The position numbers and the translations under genes were made by a program. Shown piece after piece: positions 1-10,134 of a stretch of DNA of 64,000 nt. Each line of letters begins with the position of its first letter. Position 1 is the stretch's first letter. Below the pieces are notes generated by a model. That model searched no databases. It saw only the letters and a program-made list of their open reading frames with translations, and was not told where the DNA came from. This DNA comes from Posidonia oceanica (taxonomy: Eukaryota; Streptophyta; Magnoliopsida; Alismatales; Posidoniaceae). Location: the NCBI GenBank assembly GCA_037176725.1, contig JAZBRS010000026.1, positions 147,323,501 through 147,387,500 of the forward strand, given 5' to 3'.

Positions 1-792
1 TACTTCGCCAATGCAAGGTACATATTGGATCGAAGAAATTGCGAGCATACAACTCTGTCGATGGAGCTAGTAAAAATTTGGCAATGATAAGCCATGATCA
101 ACGTTGGCTCCGGGGCATAGGGTTGAGGCTCATTGTGGCCCCATGAGGTATCTTTCCCTCTATTCCTATAGGCGAGTTCGACGCATTTTGATAGGTTTGA
201 AGCAGGTTCCCACCGCAAGCTCGTCCCCTCGAGTCCTACGTGCGCTTATTGCAACCACGTTTGACTAGCGCAAGGGCCACCTTTTGTTGGCATCTGATCT
301 TGCCAATGGTGTCCCCATCCCCTGTAGTAGAACTTGTCTGGGAGGGGAGGAAGGGAGAAGCCTGCCCCAAGCAACCACCATGGAGACTGATGCCACTCGT
401 CGCTCTCGGAAGGGAGCCTGGTCAACGTGGTTGCGGCGGAAGGTGCAGGTCGGGTTTCTTTCCAGGGTTGGGGAACGCTGGGAGGTCCCACACCCTCTCC
501 TTTATGTCGCCATTGACAATTGGATCGCCGACGCTGCATGTTCACACGATCGTAATAGGTCTATTTGTCACGATGTTGGTATTTTCACGCATTGCCAGGC
601 AACTGTCACATCCCACAATTACCACTTCTGTCACGCAATCAAAGTCTTGCTATATACGTTGTGCCCTAGCTTACCGAGCCAACATTGCGTATGTATGTAC
701 AGCCTTTGTGTCATTGTCTATGGGCTCATGCGTACGCCTCAAACACCCCTCTTTTGCTCTCAATGTCAAGGGACCCCAGATAGGGCGGTTCT
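1..792. other. Unassigned intergenic sequence, no gene recognised
   Basis: The stretch has moderate GC content. Overlapping open frames of 99-190 codons exist on both strands, but none shows a recognisable domain, a splice structure or low-complexity-free conservation. It runs directly into a tandem repeat at about 793. The most likely reading is decayed transposon sequence, because all identifiable flanking material is transposon-derived. Confidence 0.4.
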
Positions 793-1160
793 TAGATGCC
801 TACAGGGCCTAGAAGGTCCAGGCAAGACAGCCCGTGGCGCCTACAAGTAAGGGGGACTTTTGAAGGTTGACACGTGTGGAGTCCTAGAAGGACTGAGTGA
901 GGCGGCTTGAGGCTCTTGGGAGCAACAGAACTTCTGAAGCTTGACGCCTGTGGGACCCTAGAAGGTCCAAGTGAGGCGACCCATGGCTCTTGGGAGCAAG
1001 GAGACTTTTCGAAGGTTGACGCATTTGAGACCTGAAAGGTTCAAGAGAGGCAACCCATGGCTCCTAAGAGTGAGGGTGCTTTCGAAGGTTGACGCCTATA
1101 GGGCCCTAGAAGGTCCAGGCAAGGCGACCCAGGGCTCCTAGAAGTGGAAGGACTTTTTAA
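793..1160. repeat. Imperfect tandem repeat, about 74-bp unit, five copies
   Basis: A GC-rich unit containing GAAGGTTGACGCCTGTGGG, then CCTAGAAGGTCCAAGTGAGG, then GGCTCTTGGGAGCAAGG recurs about every 74 bp. The GTTGAC/CTTGAC anchor occurs near 866, 940, 1015 and 1088, and a first degenerate copy begins near 793. Copies differ by substitutions and small indels, so the array is old. It may be a tandem region from an LTR or untranslated region of a retroelement, but no boundaries are visible. Confidence 0.75.
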
Positions 1161-2342
1161 CTCTCGTGAGAGGTGTGGTATAAAAGTCTGAAAGAATAGA
1201 ATCATGCCTTTGCTACAGGTAGACAGATATGTGGATACATGGTGAGCCCGCATGCCATTGGAGCGATTTACGATCGCCACATGCTAGGGGTAACAAATCT
1301 TGTGCTTCCCAGCATTCCACGTTCTAGGGAGGCATACGTATGCAATGTCTTATCTAAAGAAGTATTATGATGCTAAAAAAAATAAGAGATTGGAACAAAT
1401 ACTCCCCTCACCCTCGATGCTGTGACGTAGGATGCGGAAGTGGAGACGCGGACAGGGTTCCAAAGGCATGTCTCCGGTAGTCTCCGGTAGAAATAGCAAC
1501 TACCTTTAAAACCCAAATTATTTGAAATTTAAATTCCAAATTAATTTGTTACGAACCTAAAAACCGTTTAAGACTTAATACCCATTTTTTAAATTTTCTC
1601 CGTAACGAAAATATATTTAAAATGAATTTTGAATTTAAACACAAGCTTACTTATTAAGTAAACTAAATTTAAAATAAATATCTTCTATAATTTCGTTAGG
1701 GATGTTAATTAGTTTTGTGGATATTTTGGAATTGGTCTAAATTCGTAACTTCTTAGATATTTTGGATTATCTTCAAATTTTAATATTATTTTAATTTAGA
1801 TATAGCTATAATATTTAAAAATGTCATAACTAAATTATAATTTTAGTTTTAATCTCTAAAAAAATCTACAATAAAAATATATCATACTGAAGTGGGTGTC
1901 ATTAATTTTCTAGAATTTTCTTCAATTAGTTGCAATTTTTAAAAGACTATAGATATTATTTTAAAGGATTATGTCTTTAAAATTAATATCTAAATCTATT
2001 ATCTCAATTTTATTTCACCATATCATTCTAGAAATTAATTTAAGATAATTTCTAGAACTAACCACTTTTAGATTATTTTAAAGGATTTTCCAAATTAATT
2101 TATTAATTTGTTCTCTTTTTTTATTAGAATATTTTAGAATTTAATATAAATAATAATTATTTCAAAATACGTATTAAAATGCTTTAAAAAAGACTATAGA
2201 ATATTTTAGAGCCCAAGAGATCTTAAAAGTATAAGGAAAACATTAAATAAAGGTTGTTGCCTGTCTTAATGACAACTAATGTTGTAACCTGCCTAAGAGA
2301 CAACTACGTTAGTCGTCAATCTCAGTGGCAACTAATATTGTC
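1161..2342. other. AT-rich sequence without recognisable genes
   Basis: From about 1500 the sequence is strongly AT-rich, with many short A and T runs and no open frame of note. No terminal repeats, transposase or structural RNA could be identified. It precedes two small tandem arrays and looks like decayed non-coding transposon or intergenic DNA. Confidence 0.4.
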
Positions 2343-2590
2343 ACCACTCTAGCAAACGACAATTGTGTTTTTTGCAATTTTTTTCCTAGGTTCTTCAATA
2401 TTTGCACATTAATCTAAAGATTGGTACCACTCTAACATGTTACAATTGGATTTTTTGCAGTTTTTCCCTAATTTCTTCAATATTTGCACATTAATCCAAA
2501 GGTTGCTGCTACTCTAACGAGCTACTACTGGGTTTTTTTGCAATTTTCCTAGTTTCTTCAATATTTTCTCATTAATCCAAAGAGATGTAT
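2343..2590. repeat. Tandem repeat, about 82-bp unit, three copies
   Basis: Three units begin with a (A)CCACTCTA-like motif near 2343, 2426 and 2508. Each then runs through a T-rich TTTTTTGCA segment into TTCTTCAATATTTGCACATT and AATCCAAAG. Periods are 83 and 82 bp. The third copy is the most diverged. The function is unknown. Confidence 0.75.
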
Positions 2591-2651
2591 TAAAGGTCAA
2601 GAATAACCTTAGAAATTCTATAAAATGATAAAACCATTTTTTTAAGTTAAA

Positions 2652-2819
2652 ATACTCAAATCTGACACTAATTTAAGTTGAACAAGAGTATTAACTCTAC
2701 CACAGCTAACAAACTTGTATTAAATCATGTTTAAGATACTCAAATTTACCACTAGTTTAAGTTGAATGAGAGTGTTAGTTTTGCCACAGCTAGCACACTC
2801 ACATTAAATAATGTTTTTA
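2652..2819. repeat. Direct duplication, about 84-bp unit, two copies
   Basis: Two adjacent units start with ATACTCAAAT (2652 and 2736) and share AATTTAAGTTGAA, GAGT(A/G)TTA and CCACAGCTA. They differ at scattered positions. This is a second small tandem array immediately beside the 82-bp one, with a different unit. Confidence 0.7.
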
Positions 2820-2929
2820 AAGAGATTATGAAAAATCTAGAAGATATGTTAAATATTCTTAGTTACGTGATTTTGGACGCCTCACAATTTCCTATCCTTA
2901 ATTAACTTCGAAAATGCGAAAATGAGATA

Positions 2930-3410
2930 TCTACAGTACTCATCACATATTGCTTGAAAGTCGACGGCTACAAACTGTGGCCCATTGTTGGCCCCAATTA
3001 CTCGAGGCAAACCAAATCCGTAAATGATGTCATTCCAGAGGAAGCCCCTAGTTGTGTCTTGGTTGACAACAACGTAGGAGGCTGCTTCAATCTACTTCAT
3101 AAAGTAATCCACCCCCATGATAATCCACTAGAGATGTTGCGAAGTTCTTGGGATGGGTTCGAGGATGTCCAAATCCCACTAAGCAAAGGAGACTAGGTCA
3201 AAGATAGGCATGAGATTTGTAGGTGGCGTGCGTGGTACACAGGCATACCGTTAGTAGGCATTACATGTGCTTACCATAGTGGCAACATCTCGTTTCAGGG
3301 TAGAATAGAGATTTCCGACCCTAAGAATTTTATGGGCCAACATATGCACCTCCTAATGATTCCCGTAGATTCCTTTGTGCACCTCCACTATGACATTGCA
3401 AGCTTCATCT
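2930..3410 (-). pseudogene. Ty3/gypsy integrase remnant
   Basis: Read on the minus strand, the translation passes through the typical plant Ty3 integrase landmarks, with stops and frame changes. There is an H...ARKILR-like segment near 3330-3380 (seen as HMLAHKILR), then a zinc-binding CNAYQR-like segment, then FAQWDLDILEPIP, then GVDYFMK-IEA with the Trp codon changed to a stop. Last comes FGLPRVIGANNGPQF, which corresponds to the DNG-containing part of the catalytic core. It is a fragment of the pol gene of a Tat/Athila-like element and cannot encode an enzyme. It ends next to a solo LTR that inserted at 3553. Confidence 0.8.
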
Positions 3411-6400
3411 TCTTTAAAACAAGAGTAATTTCCTTAATGGTATCTTCAACTATATCTATTTTTAACTTCAGTACCCTCAACTATAAAACTATTCACTCTG
3501 GTACCCTCAACTTTTAATTTTTTTCATTTTAAAATAGTTGTGGTAATACTGTTGTTGACACCCCATCTTGGCAGGCTTGGACCACTTGGAGCCCTCCTGG
3601 TGATTGCTGGACTCAAACCCAAACCAAACCAAACCCTAATCCTCTTCTTTACCCTTCAAGACCAGCCAAACTTGACCTAAGCCTTTACCCCTCTTCCCAA
3701 GCTCAAAACCTGACCAAAATCCATAGGAAAATCCACCAATACCCACTTATCAAACCTACCCAAGAACTTAGAAACTCTCAAACCTAAACCATTCCCAAAA
3801 ACCCTAGAGAACCTAGGTAAAACTACCCTTTTTCTACACCTTGAAACCCCTCCAGAACCTCCTTGGAACCAAACCAAAACCTCAGAACCAGCTCTTCAAA
3901 CCCTAGACTACCCACTCCGCAAGTTTCATCCCATTCCAAGACCTCTAAGCCTTCCGTTTGCCCTAATTATCCTTTTCTCTCTCCGGAATTATCATTTTCT
4001 CTCTCCTCTCTCTCTCCTGATTATCATCTCTCTTTTCATCACCCTCTTGCTCCTTTTCTTGCCTGGCTGTGGGCCCCCTTTGTGCTTCTATCCCTTCTCT
4101 ATCTTATTCCTATTTTTACTTTATTTTTAACATTTTTCCTGAATTTTAAAAAATCATTTCCCTCCAACTCATCTCTTCCCCTTTTATTTCCCTTTTTTTC
4201 CATTTCCTTCCTCCTTCTCTTTTCCTTCGCCCTCTTTTGCAAAAATCCATGAAAACCCCTAAAAATCTGTAAAACCCCAAAACATAAAAGAAACAAATCA
4301 GAGTTCCAAGAAAAACAACTAAAAAACACCAAACAAGCAATTAAAAACTTAAACTTAACTAAATTAAGCTAAAAAAGAAAGTCAAGCATGCAAACTAAAA
4401 AGTGCAAAACAAATCAAAAGAAAACACTGAAAAATCAAGGAAAAAACTAAAATAAGATCAAAACCCACCAAAGGTAAAAACCCCTTCAGAAGAATTAAAA
4501 AAAAAACAAACCCTAAAAAGGAGAATTAAAAAAACAAACACTAAAACAACTAATTAAAGAAGCAAAAGACTTAACCTAGCAAACCTGAGAAAAAAAAAAT
4601 TAAATTTAATTAAAAGGAAAAGAAAAAAAACACATTTAAAAGACTTAAAAACACCCCATCAAACCAGAGAACTCTAACTAAAAACTTCAAGAAAAATCAA
4701 CAAATAAAAATCAAAGCATAACTTAAAAGACTTAAGAAAGAAAAAAAAAACCCTAAGAAGACTAAGACTTAAAAACCTAAAACCAATCCTGATTAATACG
4801 AAAATAAATCCTAAAAAATCCTAATCAATGTCCTAAGTATCTAACAAGGGAAACACAATTTTTAAAACAATTTCAAGTGAAAACTTAATCAAGTGAAAAC
4901 TAATTAAAAGCAAAACCAAAGCCCTAAAACCCTAATCAAGCCCAAAACACATTAATCAACCCAAAATGGTCATTAAAAAATCTAATTAAAATCCTAATTC
5001 ACAACACAGCCTTCCTAGTATTTTTATTTATTTTTAGTTCATTTATATTAATTTTATTTCCCCATCCTACCCCTTCTTTCTTTCTTATTTCTCTTCTTTC
5101 TTTCTTTCTTTTCCTTACTGGGCCCGTCGGCCCATTTCTCTTTTTCCTTCAATTTTTCCTTCTTTTTCTCGGCCCGCAGCACAGTCCAGCCCGCCTTTCT
5201 TCTTCCTCCTTCCTCTTCCCTCAGCCGGCATTTCCACCGGTTTTCTCTCCAGCGAGCGGCCTGCAACAGAGTTCCCTCCACCCATTCAAATTCGAAGTCC
5301 TCCATCCTATCACCTACAGAGCTCGCCGCTCTCTCACCTCTCAGCACCAATTCCGGGAGGCATCAAGTGCCTGTCATCTCGCCGGCTGCTGGTCTCTTCA
5401 GCTGCAGTGCCGCCGGTGGAATTCAAACCACCAGCTCGCGCCCAGCAGTCTCCTCCTCCTGATAAAAAGCCTCCTCTTCGTCCTTCAATTCGGATCGACA
5501 GAGTAGCAAGAGAGAGCAGAGAAGAGAGTCCTTGGTCAATCCGAGAGAAACCAGAATCCATTTGCATTTTTCCTCCACCTGAGCGACCTCCTTCTTCTCC
5601 TCTGTATCCTCCAATTCCCAGAGAGAAGAGAGCAGTAAAAGAGAGCTTGAGAGTCTTCAACATCCCGGAGAGAAGCCTCAATCCCAGAGCATTCTCCACA
5701 CCCAATCCTCCTCCTTTCTCTTCTGGAATCTTCAGAAAATCCTTTTCTTTCTTTCCCAGCAAACCAGCATCCTTCCCGGCCTTCATCCTCCTCCCAATTA
5801 CTTCCCCAAGTTCACCCAACAACCAGCCATTTCCCTTCACCATTCTACAGCCTTTCCACCACCCAAAGCTACCCTGATCACCCTCTGAAAGCCAACTGCA
5901 ACCCAACAGAACCCACTCCGCAATTCCCTCCTCCAGAACTCACAGCATCCTTCCAAACTACACCCAAACACTCACCTGCACTCCACCTTTCCAGGCCACC
6001 TGACATCAGACCTCCTCGTCCACTACAGACCCCAAGCTCCACTACAAACACCTTACTTCACTTCTGACCAAAATCAGTCCATCTCTCCATTTTCTCTCTA
6101 CATGCTCCAGAACCCTCAGCCAACCATCCAAACCCCTTCGCCAGCATCCCAGCAGTCCTCCGGAAGGCTCCACCCAAGCCGAGGAGCAGCAGACAGCTCC
6201 CCCGGCCTCCGGCAGCTCACAGTCGACCCACAAACCGCATTTCCCTGTTCGAGCAGCAGAACCGCCACTTGATCATCTGGGAAGCACCGGAGCACCACCC
6301 TGAGAGGAGCCGAACCGCCGCAAGCCGCTGGAAGCCTCCTCTGCAACCGGACGAAGACCGCCGGCCAGCTCCGACTCTGTCGAGGTCGGGAGCACACTCC

Positions 6401-8439
6401 AGACGCTACCGCAGGTACTTCTCGCTCTTCCCCGCTCTCTCTCCTCCTCCTGCTGCTTTCCCGCCGATCAGAATCGGCTTCCAAGCCCTCCAGCTCCGCC
6501 TGCAACCCGCCGGACTCCCCTTCTTCTCCGGCGCCGGTCCCCTGCTCTCCGGATGCTCCGGCCAGCAGAACAGTCTCCAGTTGATCTCCGGAGCTTCGCA
6601 CGGTCGCCGACATCCTCCCCCGCCGATCAACGCCCCCGCAGTCCTCCTGTGCCGGTGGTGGTGAGCGCCGATGGCTCACTGCTACAGTGCCAGCCACCGC
6701 CGGCCAGCACTGTGTATTTATTTTTCTGTTTGTATAGTTTATGTGTGAATATTGCATATCTGCCTTAAGTTATCTCATTTTTGCGTTTTAGTCCTCTGTT
6801 TATTTAATCTGCTTAGTTTTAAATTTAATATCATGCTAAATTGCAGCTTTTATTTCTGTTTTTCAGTATTTCCATTTAGGTCCTTTTACTGTGCTGTGTA
6901 GTTGTAATCTTTTGCATTTTAGCCCCTCTGCTTTCAATTTTTGCATATAGGTCCTGCTTTAAATCAGTTCATTTATTTGCATGTATTTTGCCATATTGCA
7001 TTGCATTCTGGCCCCCTACATGTTTCTGATTTTACATTTAGGTCCATGCACTGTAGAAACTTAGGTTTTATTTTTGATTTTTGCATACTGCATTGCATGT
7101 TTTGCCTCCTGGTTTTGCATTTTTGCATTTAGGTCCATTTTAAATGGACAGTAACCATCCTGCATGTATTTTTGCTTATTGCATTGCATTTTGGCCCCTG
7201 TTTTTTCCAAAAATTGCACATCAGTCCTGTCTTTTGATTTCAGAGCATGTTTTACATATAAAATTGCATATTTGACCCCTGCATGATTCAAAAATGACAC
7301 ATAGGCCCTTGCATCCCTTTAAAGTTATGTAAAAAGACTGTTTTGCCCCTAAAGTTGCATCTTAGCACCCATGCTTACAAAATTGCATGTAGACCCTCCA
7401 CTTGCATTCCCGGACTCCCCAGAACCCTATTTTCTGGAAAATTTGCACTTTAGACCCTAGTTTTTTCCAAAATTGCATTCTGACCTCCTTTTGTTTTCAA
7501 AACTTCTTCCAATGCATACCCTCTTTTCAAAATGGCTTTCTGAACCCAGTCTTTTGCAAAATAACCCTCTGCCCTCTCCTGTTTTCAAAACTCTCCCCTG
7601 TGGGCCCCATCCCTTTCAAAAATTTGCATTTAGCCCCCTTCTCTTTTCAAAAATGCATCTGAATCCCTGTTTTTCCAAAATTTCCCTTCTTGCCTCTTCT
7701 TGCTTTTGCATGCATCCTGCATTCATTTAGCTTTGCATTTTAGCATTCCTTTGCACACACTAAGCACCTTTTAGCTCCCCTTCACTTGGAAGGACCTTTT
7801 GCACACCCCTAGGACCTCCTGAACACATAGATCTGCTCTTCTCCCCTGTTCTGGCCCTCCTGCCTTGAAGCTGCGATATCTTCCAATCCGGCCGTTGGAT
7901 CTTCTCAAACAAGCTACCCAGACGACCGCGGCGAAGCGCTCTTCAGCATGGACCAAGCAGATTTCAGATCAGGCTCCAAGATTTCCAGGTATGTCCTCCT
8001 GAACCCCTACATTGCATTCATTTGCATTTCATTTGCATAATTTGCTTTGTTTTCGCTTTCCGTCTCTTTGAGCATGTAGAATAGGACCTCCCCTTCTTGT
8101 CTATCAACTTAGATCCCCGTTTCGCGTACTCCTGAGTGTTTCGTGTTGTGTTTTCCCTGGATTCACCACTTAATGCGACTTTCTTCTCTCTTTTCCACGA
8201 TCCGATCGCATCGCGAGCTTTGGGCAGCGTGCGAGACACATCGTGGAGCAGTTTAGTGGGAAACGGTCACAAAGAAGTGGTAATCCCTCCGTTTGCTCAC
8301 TCTCCCCTTTGTAGGTCTTCACACCTACTCTGTGTGGCCCCGAACGGCGTCTGTTCTCACACACACGCTGTTTTACTTCTCTTTAGCCTCTTCTGATCTC
8401 TTTCCCTGCATTTGCATTCGCATGGCTTTTCCGAGGTTT

Positions 8440-8700
8440 TATTTCGTTGCTTTTGGCACCGTTTCGCGTGCCTGCTTTGTTTTAGCACCGTTTCGCGTGT
8501 CCGCTTTGTTTTGGCACCGTTTCGCGTGCCCGCTATCGTCTTTTGCCCCATTTTGCGTGCCATTCTGTTTTTCTTGTCTCGTTTTGCGTGCCGCCCTGCT
8601 TTTTTTCGCTTGTTTTGCGCACCGGTTTCGTTCTTTTGCACCGTTTTACGCGCTTTCTTGTTTTTCGCCTCGTTTTGCGTGTTTTACGCCGTTTTCTCTT
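8440..8700 (+). repeat. CGTTTTGCG repeat array inside solo LTR
   Basis: Roughly ten copies of a unit centred on CGTTTTGCGTGCC or CGTTTCGCGTGCC follow each other with spacing near 25-32 bp. It is the diverged counterpart of the longer and more regular arrays in the LTRs at 29480-30010, 45700-46340 and 62030-62670. Because the spacing is often a multiple of three, several frames stay open and give spurious ORFs. Confidence 0.8.
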
Positions 8701-9206
8701 GCATGTCGATTACATTGCATGGTTTTGCCGTTGTTTTGCTTTTTCGCTTGCATTTGCATATAGGGCTGTGATGCTTACTGCCTGGAGTTCTCACGAGCCA
8801 GGTTTCGCCCAGTTCGGAACACAGACAGCGTAGCTGAGCACTTAGACAACACGTTTACTTCCTTGCTTTGCATCTCTCCACTTAGAGCACACCTTGAGCA
8901 TTCATTTAGGCATTCATTGGCATAGGCATTCAAATCTGCATTTTCCCGCGTATGCGAGCGTAAGCCTAGAAAGACCGATTCTCGGGCGTGTCGGGGATGC
9001 CTAACACCTTCCCCGCGCGTAACAGGAGTCCTTGCCCTCTCTTGGCCCGCAATGACCATATCGCCCTTATCCTAGGCATGAGTCATCTCATTTGCATTCA
9101 TTTGCACTTGTTTTCCTTTGCATCGCTTTGCTTTGCATTTCTTGCTTGGTTTTGCGTGTTAATTCACGCATTACCCCCGGTTTTCCTTGTCTTCTGTTAA
9201 TAGACA

Positions 9207-9220
9207 TGGTGGCGACTCCG
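9207..9220 (+). other. PBS-like motif inside the LTR
   Basis: TGGTGGCGACTCCG lies 125 bp before the 3' end of the solo LTR. It matches the start of the primer binding site that follows the young family member's LTR (minus strand, 61281-61299). The same motif sits at a similar place in every LTR of this family in the window. Confidence 0.7.
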
Positions 9221-9589
9221 ATTTGTCTTATCTTCCTCTTTTCTCCTCAATTTTAAGTGTTTTCGAGTTGAGCATCTTCCTCGGATCAATCGCCGCTAAT
9301 AGTAAGCCTGATTCCGATTGGGATTACTACAACTGTTATAATATGACATGGATTGACTGTTATGCCCTTCTTATTTTCTTTCTCTTCTTTCTCCACTTTA
9401 CTCTTCTTTCTCCTGTTTCTCAGTCCAAACCTGTGCTTCACCCTGACCACAACCCTAGACGTTCCCTTCTACACCCTAAACATCAATTTCTACAGCAAAA
9501 ACATGTCTTAAGATCAAATCCAAGCATGGAGGAGGTGATGCAGGGGAAGGAGGTAATGCAACAGATGGAGGAGACCAACGACAGGCCTA

Positions 9590-9780
9590 CCGTCATCAAG
9601 TACTAGCTCCTTGACAATGACCACAATGCCCTCATCACCGTCTCTTGTATCGAGGACCTCGAGAATATGATGGAAGATACCAAAAGCTCAACAAGGCTGC
9701 CACCGCCGACACCAAGAATCTTCGAGTCTTCCTCTTCGATGACCCTACATCCGAAGGCAAGGTGGGAGTGACCCTGTCTC
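9590..9780 (+). pseudogene. PB1-domain gene fragment, frameshifted
   Basis: The conceptual translation reads PTVIKY-stop-LLDNDHNAL, ITVSCIEDLENMMED and then, in another frame, YQKLNKAATADTKNLRVFLFDD. This order (VIKYQL, DxxALISVxxDEDLxNMMEE, then L-R-V-F-L-F) is what plant PB1 domains of kinase or PAL OF QUIRKY-like proteins look like. The stop sits where Gln is expected (TAG for CAG), and a 1-2 base indel near 9675 changes frame. The open frame begins upstream at 9187 inside the solo LTR, so it has no credible start. It looks like a captured or decayed host gene fragment lying between two solo LTRs. Confidence 0.55.
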
Positions 9781-10129
9781 CACCGACTACAAGTCCATCG
9801 TTGTTCCTAGTGTGTCCAGTGGGTTCGATTAAGGCAGAGCCAGTGTCGACAGTGGTGGGGTTTCTACCCCAAGGCTATGTTGCCCCAAAGGAGTTGGAGG
9901 GGGGTCAAAGAGGAGGGAGGTGATGGAAAGGGTGGAGGTGGAGGGGAGGAGGGAGGAGAGCGGTGGTGGCGGAAGGCAAAGCTTGCAAACCTGCATAATG
10001 TTTACAGGGATGGAAGGAGAGGGAGAAGGGTTACATATCTGTATTAAGAGGCATTTTTGTCCTTTTTTTTGTAAAACAGTGTTTTGTAATGGAAGCACTA
10101 CAGTGACTAACGTCAATAGTTGAGGATAC
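9781..10129. other. Purine-rich non-coding stretch
   Basis: The sequence downstream of the PB1 fragment is rich in GGAGG and GGTGG runs (9890-9990). I found no further domain and no terminal repeats. It ends at the target duplication CTGAG of the next solo LTR. Confidence 0.4.
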
Positions 10130-10134
10130 CTGAG

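Larger units (their letters stand above)
3553..9331 (+). mobile_element. Solo LTR of Tat/Ogre-like Ty3 family, TSD ACTGT
   Basis: The 5779-bp unit starts TGTTGACACCCC and ends GGGATTACTACA. It is flanked by a perfect 5-bp duplication, ACTGT, at 3548-3552 and 9332-9336. The same termini bound the other long LTRs in this window (25412-30774 plus; 44973-49756 and 61301 onward minus). There is no internal coding region or second LTR, so this is a solo LTR left by LTR-LTR recombination. It carries a GC-rich block with an antisense open frame (6116-6757), a field of TTGCATTTAGGTCC-like motifs (6700-7760), a CGTTTTGCG repeat array (about 8440-8700), a conserved block (8950-9060) and a PBS-like motif (9207-9220). 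Confidence 0.92.

Noticed and set aside
5054..6757. Set of 60-190-codon ORFs on both strands in the first solo LTR as host genes
   Set aside because: They lie in a GC-rich LTR block that recurs in other LTR copies, without introns or known domains. Only the antisense MQYSH frame is kept, as a hypothesis.
9187..9606. 139-codon ORF as a real gene
   Set aside because: It starts inside the solo LTR and runs across its 3' border; only its end shows PB1 similarity, followed by a stop and a frameshift.
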